A stretch of 64,000 nucleotides of DNA from Gari tellinella (lineage: Eukaryota; Mollusca; Bivalvia; Cardiida; Psammobiidae): the NCBI GenBank assembly GCA_922989275.2, contig OV277871.1:62083848-62147847 (forward strand), read 5' to 3'. A model generated the notes under the pieces. The model had not been told where the DNA came from. It ran no database searches and worked only from the letters and a program-made list of their open reading frames with translations. The position numbers were made by a program, and so were the translations under genes. Numbering within the stretch: the stretch's first letter is position 1; each line of letters opens with the position of its first letter. This document shows positions 33,405 through 43,868 of the stretch, in pieces.

Positions 33405-35105
33405 TATAAGCCCGTCTGAAGACGGGCGTATTATGTAACGGCGATGTTCACCCGTATATCCGTCCGCGAACTTGTTTTGCTTGTCCGTTCTGTAACGCAA
33501 GTAAATTTATTCCAATCCTTTTGAAACTTGGTCAGCATGTATATAACCAAAATGTCTTGTATAAGTTCGACGGCACTAAGATTGCCCCAGACACCCAAGA
33601 ACCATGACCCTTTTATCGACAAAAACGTGCATTTGTGTAGAAAGGCAAACATTCTTTATCTACTAGTACCTGTTCACCCCCTTTAAGATTTGATATGGTT
33701 GTACAATCTGTGAAGGGATTGAATATACCACAACAGCTCAAACAAGACAGTGTTTGGAAATTTTTGTATTAAATTTTAGCAGAGGTATGCCCCTTTTATT
33801 GATAAAATAGGCATTGTGTAGAACAGGTAAGAACTGTATAATAATTAGATTTGATATGGTTATACAAGAAATTACGGGAGTTGACATAATATAATTGGTT
33901 TCCCATTTGACGCATATATTTTCCTAGTGTTCCCCTTTTATTGCCCTTGAATAATTAAAAAATGACTGTTTCAGCATTTTCTGCTCTCTAACACAAACAC
34001 TTTTTATTGGATCTTCACCAAACTTGCTGACAACGTGTATTGGTATTAAATCTAGGTCAAGGAAAAAAATTCAATACAGTTGAATGAAAATCCTTCAAGA
34101 GGTAAAGGAGAAATGGAGTGGTCATTTATTACTTAACTTATTACCAACACGGCTAAGATGAAGCACATGCAACCATTGACCAAATATTTGGCTAAAAATA
34201 GAATAAATACTGGTCCTTTTACAGAGTGGACAGGGCAAAAATAAGGATAAAATAGCAAAATTTTAGTCATTCAAGGGTAATAACTCAAACATGCCTTGTG
34301 CGATTTTGGTAGTTAAGATGATTGACCTAGATTTAATATTAATAAACATTTTCAACAAGTTTGGTGAATATCTGATAAAAAATTGTATGTGTTAGAAAGC
34401 GAAAAATGCTGAAACAGTCATTTTTAATACATAAAGATATGCCACATGCGATTTTTGTAATAATCAAACTAGACCTAAATTTTATATAATTAAACATTTT
34501 CTGCAAGTTTAGTGAGTATCCGATAAAAACTGTATGTGTTAGAGTGCAAAAGTGACTGAAACAGTCATTTTTTATTAATAAACAGGCAATAACTCAGATA
34601 TACCTTATGCGATTTTAGTAGTAATCTACATAAACCTTAATTTTATATCAATAAACATTTTCAGCAAAATTGGTGAAGATCCAATAAAACGTACTTGTGT
34701 TAGAGAGCAAACCTTGCTGAAAACAGTCATTTTTAATACATTAAGGGCAAAAACTCAGATATGCCAATAGCGATTTTAGTAATAATCGAACTAGACCTAA
34801 AATTTATACGAAAAAATATTTTCAGCATTTTTGGTGAATATCCGATAAAAGCTGTTTGTTTTAGAGTGCACAAATGACTGAAACAGTCATTTTTTTAACA
34901 GGAAATAACTCAAAAATACCTTATGCAATTTTAGTAGTAATCAAACTAAACCTTGATTTTATATCAATGAACATTTTCAGCAAGTTTGTGGAAGATCGGA
35001 TAAAAAATAGTTGAGTTATAGAGCGGACAAAAAAGTGTGATAGTCTAACTGACTGATGGATGGACGGGCGGTGGTAGATACGGTTGCCCCCAGTGAAGTT
35101 GATTT
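33405..35105. mobile_element. Tandem-unit element with terminal hairpin (pearl/Helentron-like)
   Basis: A perfect short hairpin, GCCCGTCTGAAGACGGGC, lies at the left end. From ~34315 to ~35030 are five diverged units with a 150-160-bp period, each with AAACATTTTCAGCAAGTTTG, GATAAAA and GAAACAGTCATTTTT. A further unit at ~33955-34065 lies in the opposite orientation. The right end has GACTGATGGATGGACGGGCG. Oyster pearl elements have this plan (terminal stem-loop, ~160-bp core repeats), and these have been related to Helentrons; that assignment is inference. Confidence 0.55.
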
Positions 35106-35661
35106 CGGATGTATCACGTGATACTAAGCCGTGTGGTAATGTTTATGACAGACGTTCTATTTTCGGTTTGTTATGATTTCAAATCGCCCCTTTTTGGTGA
35201 TTTAGGTCCGTCTTCATTATTTCATAGATCAGTTTGGCCCATAAGAATGTTCAAACATTATTATTAACCGTTATTGTATTTCAGGCATTAAGAAAAGGTC
35301 TGAAAACACAATGGGACTTTAAGCGATTGCATCGACCTTTTTATTAATTTACTGAGATAAATGATTTTTAACGAGACTGCTTCACATTCTTATAACTCAA
35401 GCTCGGGATGTTTACATATGTAACTTTATCAAATAACTTTACACACTCCGAGAAGCTTCATTTACACAACGGAATTATGTATTCTTTCTTTCACTTTCTC
35501 TCAAATACTGAGAAATAGTATGCACTGTGTATAGGCTAACTGCTATTGTAAATGCGGTCAATTATGGGGAAATAATGAGGTTTGAATTTTAAATTAAAAT
35601 ATTTTCGATTAATTGAGATCCTATGTCACTGTGTGTGTCATAGAACATGGGCTTATACTTA
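35106..35661. other. Nothing recognisable
   Basis: No gene. The last bases hold the CTTA target duplication of the next element. Confidence 0.5.
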
Positions 35662-36690
35662 TGTAACGTGTACCGGGTATGTTTAACTCAAACTGACTAA
35701 ACCACAAAAAGGGGTACAAGACATTTAATTTTCCTCGGGGCTACCTAGCCTATGATATACAAACAAAACCACCGAAACCCAATATTTGGGTTTGAGGTTT
35801 AAAACAGGACAATATATATACAGAGTGTTAATAAAATAAATGAAACAGGCTATCTGCCTCTGAATTAATCAATGACAAAACCAATAATTAGTACCAATAA
35901 CTAAAGAAAACGTTGCCGGTTATTTCTACCTGGAACCTCAAATTATGGTTCCAAACCAGAAATGATGACTTCAGATCACAAAATCCGACCTGGAGTCGAT
36001 TTTGTTCCCAGAGCTATACATTTTGATCTCAGACACACTAGCACGGTCTGAGCACCTCCAAACCTGCTTAGGTATTGGTGGACATAGCTCTACGTAACCT
36101 AGATCTACTAACTGTTTAGATCTAACTCTGAAGTAAGTCTCAAACTAAATATTGGGAAGTGACGACCCGGAGCTAGTTTTTGGTGTTTCTTCGCATTGCA
36201 ATAATGCCTGAAGGTTCCAAAACACTTGTCCAAAGCCCTCGTTCTCCCACAATATTCACAAGTAATAACTCTTCTGGATGTTAACTGGCCGGCTGGCAGA
36301 AACCTTCTGCCAAGATTGTAGAGCGACAGGGGTTTATATAACCTTGGTTTGTACGTGGCGCCGCCTGGTTATGTTTTGCCAGGAAATCATGGGAAGCTAC
36401 TCTAGACAACTTCCTATCGCTTAACCGTTCTGAAAGCGCCCACTGATCAAAACATGATCAATAAACAATATCACTATAAACTCAATGAATAAACAAATAC
36501 TACATGTATTAGACGTACAAGCTTGGGCTGGGTAATCTTTCCGTAAAGTAACATTCCAAATAATTGATATATCTACCTTTAAAAGAGTCTATTTGAAGCC
36601 GATTTCGAAATTCTGTATCTTATAACAAATGGCGTAATTAATTCAAGGGAGGTAACATTTGAAACCTTGGTAAACTATATATTTGTCACA
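35662..36690 (-). repeat. 3' LTR of the minus-strand element
   Basis: 1,029-bp long terminal repeat, downstream copy in the reading direction. The adjoining internal sequence on the minus strand, GGAGGCGTGGGTAA, is purine-rich and serves as the candidate polypurine tract. Confidence 0.85.
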
Positions 36691-36938
36691 TTACCCACGC
36701 CTCCGGGTACAGTCGTCCCGACTGACAAAATATCACATCAAAGGTATAAAAAAAACTTCTTGATTTAAGCATGCAGTAACCTAACATTTGTATGGACACT
36801 AAAAAAATGCAAAAACAAGTTTGGAGCCTTGCAAACGAGGCTTTGATCACAGTGTTCTTGTCTTTGGTTTTACTCTAGCATCACAAAGTGTGTCTCGGGC
36901 AATATCAACTGTTCAGGGCTGACTTTTCAAAATAGGAG

Positions 36939-37166
36939 TCAGTAAATGTGACTTGCCACGCATATTAGCTTTGATGCTGTATGTGGGTTGTTCAAAGTCA
37001 AAACCTCGAGCCTGACCCTTTGAAATAATTCCGAGTCGTGTTTTGACGCACATGGATGCTGGGCAAAATAAGATTTCTGCTCCAGTAACGAAATTTTGTT
37101 TTGTAGCTTTGTCAGTTCAGCTTTGGCCTGAAGCTCCTGGAGTCCGGCTTCTAGGCACTCTTTCAT
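36939..37166 (-). pseudogene. Gag-like N-terminal remnant
   Basis: A 75-codon frame starting MKECLEAGLQELQ, with a heptad-like helical stretch (AKAELTKLQNKISLLEQ). It lies ~90 bp inside the primer-binding site, where gag should start. No capsid or zinc knuckle follows. Calling it gag rests on position and coiled-coil character only. Confidence 0.45.
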
Positions 37167-37231
37167 CTACGTCCTCGGGTCCGTTTTAATTGTCTGTGGG
37201 TAAGATATAACTAGTGTTTGTTATAATAATT

Positions 37232-37249
37232 ATCCCACCGCTGCCACCA
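37232..37249 (-). other. Primer-binding-like site
   Basis: On the minus strand TGGTGGCAGCGGTGGGAT lies four bases inside the LTR end. TGG plus a short spacer is the usual tRNA primer-site arrangement, and TGGTGGCAGC-type sites are seen in animal Gypsy elements. I do not name the tRNA. Confidence 0.6.
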
Positions 37250-37253
37250 AATT

Positions 37254-38281
37254 TGTAACGTGTACCGGGTATGTTTAACTCAAACTGACTAAACCACAAA
37301 AAGGGGTACAAGACATTTAATTTTCCTCGGGGCTACCTAGCCTATGATATACAAACAAAACCACCGAAACCCAATATTTGGGTTTGAGGTTTAAAACAGG
37401 ACAATATATATACAGAGTGTTAATAAAATAAATGAAACAGACTATCTGCCTCTGAATTAATCAATGACAAAACCAATAATTAGTACCAATAACTAAAGAA
37501 AACGTTGCCGGTTATTTCTACCTGGAACCTCAAATTATGGTTCCAAACCAGAAATGATGACTTCAGATCACAAAATCCGACCTGGAGTCGATTTTGTTCC
37601 CAGAGCTATACATTTTGATCTCAGACACACTAGCACGGTCTGAGCACCTCCAAACCTGCTTAGGTATTGGTGGACATAGCTCTACGTAACCTAGATCTAC
37701 TAACTGTTTAGATCTAACTCTGAAGTAAGTCTCAAACTAAATATTGGGAAGTGACGACCCGGAGCTAGTTTTTGGTGTTAGTTCGCATTGCAATAATGCC
37801 TGAAGGTTCCAAAACACTTGTCCAAAGCCCTCGTTCTCCCACAATATTCACAAGTAATAACTCTTCTGGATGTTATCTGGCCGGCTGGCAGAAACCTTCT
37901 GCCAAGATTGTAGAGCGACAGGGGTTTATATAACCTTGGTTTGTACGTGGCGCCGCCTGGTTATGTTTGGCAGGAAATCATGGGAAGCTACTCTAGACAA
38001 CTTCCTATCGCTTAACCGTTCTGAAAGCGCCCACTGATCAAAACATGATCAATAAACAATATCACTATAAACTCAATGAATAAACAAATACTACATGTAT
38101 TAGACGTACAAGCTTGGGCTGGGTAATCTTTCCGTAAAGTAACATTCCAAATAATTGATATATCTACCTTTAAAAGAGTCTATTTGAAGCCGATTTCGAA
38201 ATTCTGTATCTTATAACAAATGGCGTAATTAATTCAAGGGAGGTAACATTTGAAACCTTGGTAAACTATATATTTGTCACA
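37254..38281 (-). repeat. 5' LTR of the minus-strand element
   Basis: 1,028-bp long terminal repeat, upstream copy in the reading direction; it should hold the promoter. One base shorter than its partner, from GTTTTGCC becoming GTTTGGC. Confidence 0.85.
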
Positions 38282-38350
38282 CTTATTCCCTCTACTAAGT
38301 CCACGCATGTCTTACTTTGTTGAATAATAACTTCCATTAAAAAGAGAAAC

Positions 38351-38374
38351 AGAGAGAGAGAGAGAGAGAGAGAG
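38351..38374 (+). repeat. (AG)12 microsatellite
   Basis: Uninterrupted AG dinucleotide run. Confidence 0.9.
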
Positions 38375-38939
38375 GTGGGGTCATGCTCTGATTCATGTTA
38401 AGGCTGAGGACTCAACTAATGAAGGAGAGAAGGGGGGCATGCTCTGACTTTGCTTAAGGTTGATGACTCCTCACGGCTATCAAACCAAACTCAAAACTCT
38501 GTGCATGGTGATCTGCCATGTTGGTCAACTGTTAGGCCGACATTTGACAAGAGTGGCCAATCGCTATCTGTAGAGTACCGATATTGATCCGGTCTTATGA
38601 GGGGTCCCCAACCTTAAATAAAATTTCCTGATCACATTTTGATTTGAACATTATTTAGGAATACTTACATCTTTTCTCATAAAGTTAAAACCTTATAATA
38701 TTATTTTAGTTGTTTTTATCTAATGTTTGATATTATATTTGCAGAGCAATTGCCAGGGAAAAGTCCTGTTTATCAATAAAGACCAGATAGAAACAAGAAA
38801 GGGATCATGCTAAATCAACAATCAGACAGGTAGGTGTTTTCAAGTTCAACTGGTAGAAAGACAATGAATGGTATGCTGCACTCTATGATCGCAGTGTATA
38901 TATCTATCTGATGTGATATATGAAGAATGCACAGGACAA
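38375..38939. other. Nothing recognisable
   Basis: CATGCTCTGA(T/C)T recurs near 38383 and 38439. No gene. Confidence 0.45.
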
Positions 38940-39345
38940 GCTTTTTCAATGTTTGAAGTTAAAGGGTCAAGGTCAAAGTTACAAGTTTCCTTAAAATGAT
39001 ATATGTGCCTATCTGAGATATATACTCTCACACTAAATTTGGTATCCCTTGCTTATGTTATTAAAAGAAATTTTCTTTTGTCAATTACTTTCTATAATTG
39101 AAGTCAAAGGCCATGGTTACTTTGACCATAAAACGATAGCAACATTTCACAATCCTAAGATTGTTTCTCACACCAATATGTGTATCCCTAGTTGATGTTG
39201 TTATGCGAAAAATTCTTTTGACAATTACTTTCTATAATTGAAATCAAAGGTCAAGGTCACAGTGACATTAAAATGATATGATATGCAACCAAGATGTACT
39301 CTCACACCAAATTTGGTATCTCTAGCTGATTTGGTATAAGAAAAT
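38940..39345. repeat. Three ~140-bp degenerate tandem units
   Basis: Landmark CTCACACCAAATTTGGTATC recurs with variation at ~39026, ~39168 and ~39300, and TCAAAGGTCAAGGTCACAGT-type phrases at ~38965, ~39105 and ~39245. AATTACTTTCTATAATTGAA is repeated word for word twice. Same style as the core units at 43.3 kb. Confidence 0.7.
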
Positions 39346-39697
39346 TCGAAATCATGCCAGTGGAACATACGCATATTTTGAACTTAAAGCAAAGTTGAGT
39401 TTATCAAAATTTAACAGAAGAAATACGGATAAGGTTTGACTTGAGCAAGTTCAAATTTTCAAGTTTCAACAGTCTATAAAAGGCATCCAAAGCTAAGCCA
39501 TAAGGGTATAAACATTAGAATTGTATAAAGTTGTTTGTTGAACTTGCTTGTTATGTTGCATGTCATGGGTATTTACTGATTAAACTTATTAATGTGAGTC
39601 TCCAATACCTTTAGCCAATCTATTTATCATTAAAATTTGATCACAATTTTTCATACTATAAAGTTTGTCCAAAATATTTTCCTTTTGTTTTCCATAG
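39346..39697. other. Nothing recognisable
   Basis: No gene. Confidence 0.5.
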
Positions 39698-39942
39698 TAC
39701 CCATTACTCCATAAATATGCCTTTAATTTGTTCCTCCACTAAAAAAAATAGTTTCACTTAATAAAGTCATTAAAATGCACTCTATACACATGTAATAAAA
39801 ATACTTTCTATATCCTAGCAGATGGTAGCTTAAAGCAGTCTGAAAATAAAATAGCATTTGGATTCACTTATAGTCTGCTATAAGAAATCAGTTCATTCTG
39901 TTTTTTCAAAAATTAGAAACATGTTATGGAGTTAAGGGTTAA
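39698..39942. mobile_element. TTAA-flanked MITE (piggyBac-like), copy 5
   Basis: Left end CCCATTACTCCATAAA (preceding TTAA mutated to GTA); right TTAA at 39939-39942 reading inward CCCTTAACTCCATAAC. Inner hairpin words TAGCTTAAAGCAG and CTGCTATAAG are partly eroded. Confidence 0.65.
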
Positions 39943-40382
39943 AGTGTCAGGTAAACATCATAGGTAATGTTAAAAAGTTAAAATAAAAGGGATACATGAA
40001 TGAGCAGTCAAATCAATGTTGTTTTCATACATTTTTATCTCACAGTTTTTTATTGGAACATCAATTACAAATTCCCAAATACACATGTAAGACTCTCACT
40101 AGTCGCTATTACATATACTTGTCCATATCAATCTCTGTGACACAGCACATTCTTTTTAATCACTTTGGAGAGTTTTTCATTTATAGCAGCAAACATCAGA
40201 TTCAGAGCATCGGTTTCTGTAAAACAAAATAAACAAAACAATTTCAGTTCATTTGTTTCAGTTTGATTCAAGATGAAGTGGATATCAGGAAACACACTCT
40301 CTTATTCATTCAACCTTTAAGCTTCACATTGACAATGTCATTTCCCAATTAAGTCTAGTCCATTTAATTTTTCTACTATTTA

Positions 40383-40500
40383 AGGTTGTTTTGACACTGT
40401 ATTGCCAAGTGACCAACAATGCAAATACTGATAGAATACTCTAGAAACCTCTGTTCTGGGTGTACATTGTTTGCATTGGACAAATGTACTCTTCACATGT
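40383..40500. repeat. Imperfect hairpin, relative of 19558-19685
   Basis: CAACAATGCAAATAC and ACATTGTTTGCATTGG face each other around ACTCTAGAAACCTCTG. Confidence 0.5.
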
Positions 40501-40559
40501 ACACTGTTTATAAAAGATGAGTATGTTTTTACTACAACTCAAAGGGTTAACATGTGATA

Positions 40560-40997
40560 TCACAAAGGGGACCATACAGTAGATTTTGACAAGAAGATTT
40601 GCCATGGCAACAAGAGATCTAATTTGTTTTCAATTCTTTTAAAAAATTTAAAAGAACTTGACCCAAGGAAAATTCCCCCAAAGTTTTGTTGAATTCTATC
40701 AAGCAGTATAGGAGATGTCATTTGAAGCAATTGTTAACAATGACATTAAAGTCTCTATCACATGCAGTTTCAAAGTTATTGCCAATGTTAAATTCAACCT
40801 ATTTGACCTCTAATTAATCTTCACCTTTGTCTGCCATGACCAACGTTGAGAACAAATTTAAAGTCTGTATCACATTTAGTTCTAAAAAGCGGCCAATGTA
40901 AACATTTAGGACGAGGGAAATGTCTACACTGACAACACAGACGCCGGAGTGATGACAATAGCTCGTAGTTTCTTCGAAACAGACGAGCTAAAAATGT
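40560..40997. mobile_element. Tandem-unit element end with terminal hairpin
   Basis: Two diverged units share TTAAAGTCT(C/G)TATCACAT(G/T), at ~40747 and ~40858. They lead into GACGCCGGAGTGATGACAAT and then a hairpin at 40959-40990 (TAGCTCGT-GTTTC paired with GAAAC-ACGAGCTA, TTC loop), followed by AAAAATG. Same plan as 33405-35105 in the opposite orientation. Confidence 0.5.
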
Positions 40998-42006
40998 ATA
41001 AGTAAATCATTTTGCTTTGGTAGAACAATTGTTGAAAACAGTATTAAGTTATATAGCAATCAGTTAAACATTGAAATTATGTATTAACTGAATTGATTAT
41101 ATCCTATTCTATTTCAGGTTCAAGTTCAAGATTCAGCCAAAACTCCAGAGAAAATACACCCATATAACTACAGCAGAAACCATATTGGAGAGCTGAGAAC
41201 AATACTACTTAAATCTTTTGGCGGCTGAGAGATTGCTAAAATATGTTGATGACATTAAAATTTCAATTTACCAAATAAGCACTTTTTTCTTAGAGGGACT
41301 TGGACAACTGCTGTTTTCAGATGCAAGACCATTCAATAGAAGAACCATCTGCAGTATAGTAGTATTAACATTTGGTTGCCTAATGCAGAATACAAATAAT
41401 GCACAAAGCTCCTACAGGAGAATTCTCCATTATTTCTATGATGCATTAAACAAAATTTACCTTCAGAGATCTCCATGTCAACTAGTTCAGGGAGTGGTCA
41501 CATAATACAACACAATACAATACATATTTACTGTTTACCTTCTTTTACCGTGTGAGTGCATGTCAGTAGGATTACATCAAAGAAGTCGTGTCCTCTGTAC
41601 ATTGCTCTTTTCGTTGTTTTCACAGGTCATGAGGTGGTTTCTTATAAATATCCGTCCTCACAGCCTACGAAATAATAAAAAATCGTCAAAAACAGTATTT
41701 GTTTGCAATAGGTATGGAAATTCTGAAATGTGTAGAATATATAAAATAAATATATAAAATTACGGCTCAAGATAAAAGGGAATTGACTCAATATTCACCA
41801 TGTTTCTGTTTCAAGTCTCACTTGAAATTTATTTGCAACTTTTTATTTGAACTGTGTCTTTTGAGAATTTTATAATGAGCAGTCATATAAACAGCCTTAC
41901 ATAAGCAATTCATAGAGGACAGAGTACTTAGTATTACATGTATACACTCAAACTGCATGATTGTTGGTTATATAATTAAAATTAAGATAGAGATATTTAG
42001 AAATTA
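40998..42006. other. No supported gene
   Basis: A 95-codon frame at 41218-41505 and a 65-codon frame at 41560-41757 have no domain I recognise. TTCTATTTCAG at ~41108 looks like a splice acceptor but nothing confirms an exon. Confidence 0.35.
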
Positions 42007-42199
42007 CAGTCCAACTTTGATATCTCGAACTCTCTTACCTAGAACTAACAGATATTTCGATACACAAATTACATTACTTCATGCTCGGTTAAGTCGAGCA
42101 TACCTATGTTTCAAAGTTAAAATGTGGCTAAGCAAGGTTTTCTCTTTGAAGTATAGGTATGTTCGAAATAACCAAAATCGAGATGTCAAAGTTCGACTG
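42007..42199. mobile_element. Pogo-like MITE, copy 3 (193 bp)
   Basis: TA on both sides (42005-42006, 42200-42201). Termini CAGTCCAACTTTGATATCTC and, inward from the right, CAGTCGAACTTTGACATCTC match over 22 bases. CAGTCGAAC-type ends are typical of pogo/Tigger. The interior also folds (GAGCATACCTATG with TATAGGTATGTTC), which explains the overlapping frames on both strands. Confidence 0.85.
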
Positions 42200-43200
42200 T
42201 ACATCATGTATTTAAAATCAGCAATTGTGCTCACAGAACTACTTTTAATAACTCTTTTAAAATATTGTTCATCTGATAATTGAGTTACATGTATATACAT
42301 GAAATATAAAATGTGTATCTTGAAATGTTTTCTTGGTTCTATTATCCGCTGAATTTCTCTAGAACCTGCTTAAACCTTTGACCCGCATAAGTGCCATAAG
42401 ATTGCTATTACCTACCTCTTTTCAAGCACCAACAATGCGAATTATACATTGGTGGTGTTAAATTCAGTTGTAAGCTTGATTCATTATCATTATCCATGTC
42501 CCTCTTGTTTAGTTTACCATCAGATTTCAGGCTTTATGCCGTTACCTGCTATAATATATAAAATATTTTGTATGGTACATATCTATAAATAATTAGTGTA
42601 TTTTCTTCAGTGGAGGAATGAGTTGTGGATGTTAAAGGGAGTATACATTGATTAGTGAATGGAATGGATTGACCTTAGTATTGATAGACGAGCAAAGCCT
42701 CCGTCCGTACGGCTGGTGTCATGGAAATCGTTTTTTTCTACAATTGTACATAAACTTCTGTTTTTTTTGTTTCTTTTTAATTATTTTGCTTTTCGCATCT
42801 AGTTTCAAAACTGGAAGGAATACAGTTTTTACTAGCGCACTTGCCCTTTTGTTTACTTTTCTCCAACTTGTGCATTAATCTTTAATTTTGAAAATTGTTG
42901 TCTGACCTCCACACCCATTTAATAAGCATTTTTCTTTACTCTCAGTCAGCTTGGAGCTTCAATATGTACAAATACTGAGAATATTCTTGATGAATCTGAC
43001 ACATGTTTATGACCCATAGACTGAAACTAACTTATTTATTGGGGGAAATATTAAGTGCATCAGATATATATTTAGTATGGAGTAATAGGTTAAGTTGAAG
43101 CCAAATGTGTGGCCTCTAGAACATTAATTAATTATCCGACAGAATATAAATAATATACGCATGTTCCCCCTAACTTCTATACCTAAGATTTCTTTTTAGC
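42200..43200. other. Fragments of TTAA-MITE, otherwise nothing
   Basis: 42520-42640 matches the right third of the TTAA-flanked MITEs (TATTTTCTTCAGTGGAGGAA). ATGGAGTAATAGGTTAAG at ~43077 resembles another right end. No gene. Confidence 0.45.
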
Positions 43201-43868
43201 ACCGAAGCGAGGCATAATAACAGTGTCTGAACTGTTTGTCAGTCAGTCAGTCTAACTATCTGTCATTCTGTCTGAAAACTTTAACACTGTGCATAACTTC
43301 TTCGTTAATGAAGTGATCTACTTCAATCTTGGATACACCATCCCTTTGGAGAACACTTTTAGGATGATATATACTTTTTGACCTTGACCTCTCAAGGATC
43401 TTAATAAGCTAATTTCCCAAAAAATTCCAAGATTGGCCATTACTGTCTTATTAGTGAATGGATCTAAATGATACGTGTAGTTTGAAATGAAACCACTTGG
43501 GACAAGACATTTCAGTTGACATATACCTTTTTGACCTTGACCTCCCATTGACCTTGACCGTGACCAATCTAATTTTTAAAAAAACTATTAACATTGGTCA
43601 TAACCTAATTATTAGTCAGCGGATCAACTTGGCCACAACAACTCTTGGAGACAATGCCTATTAATCTGACATATATTTATTTGACCTAAAAACCCTAATA
43701 ACATGGACCTTCAAAATCACATATTACGAATAAACTTCATCATTGCTAATAATTTCCTTCTCATTAAGTTTATTTACTTATAACTGGGATACAACACCCC
43801 TTGGGACAACACCTATCAACTTACATGTCAATTTAACCTTGACCCCTCAATGACCATACCTGCTTAAA
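43201..43868. repeat. ~155-bp tandem units rich in TGACCTTGACC, left part
   Basis: Units start near 43325, 43485, 43632 and 43787, each with a phrase like CACCCCTTGGGACAACACC, a CTGACATAT-type link and TTTTGACCTTGACCTC. The left end has AGCACCGAAGCGAGGC. The array resumes at 45717 after the PLE-B insertion. TGACCTTGA is also the extended half-site of orphan nuclear receptors such as ERR and SF-1. Confidence 0.7.

Larger units (their letters stand above)
35662..38281 (-). mobile_element. Young LTR retrotransposon with nearly empty interior
   Basis: Two direct repeats of 1,029 and 1,028 bp flank only 563 bp. On the plus strand each starts TGTAACG and ends GTCACA, with CTTA duplicated outside (35658-35661 and 38282-38285; the preceding A also matches). 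By eye I find about six differences between the repeats, so insertion was recent. The primer-binding-like site and the gag-like remnant show the element reads on the minus strand. Protease, reverse transcriptase and integrase are absent, so it must have been mobilised by a related full element. Termini, TSD length and primer site favour the Ty3/Gypsy group. Confidence 0.85.

Noticed and set aside
41218..41505. 95-codon frame after a splice-acceptor-like TTCTATTTCAG
   Set aside because: No domain and ordinary AT-rich codons; consistent with chance.
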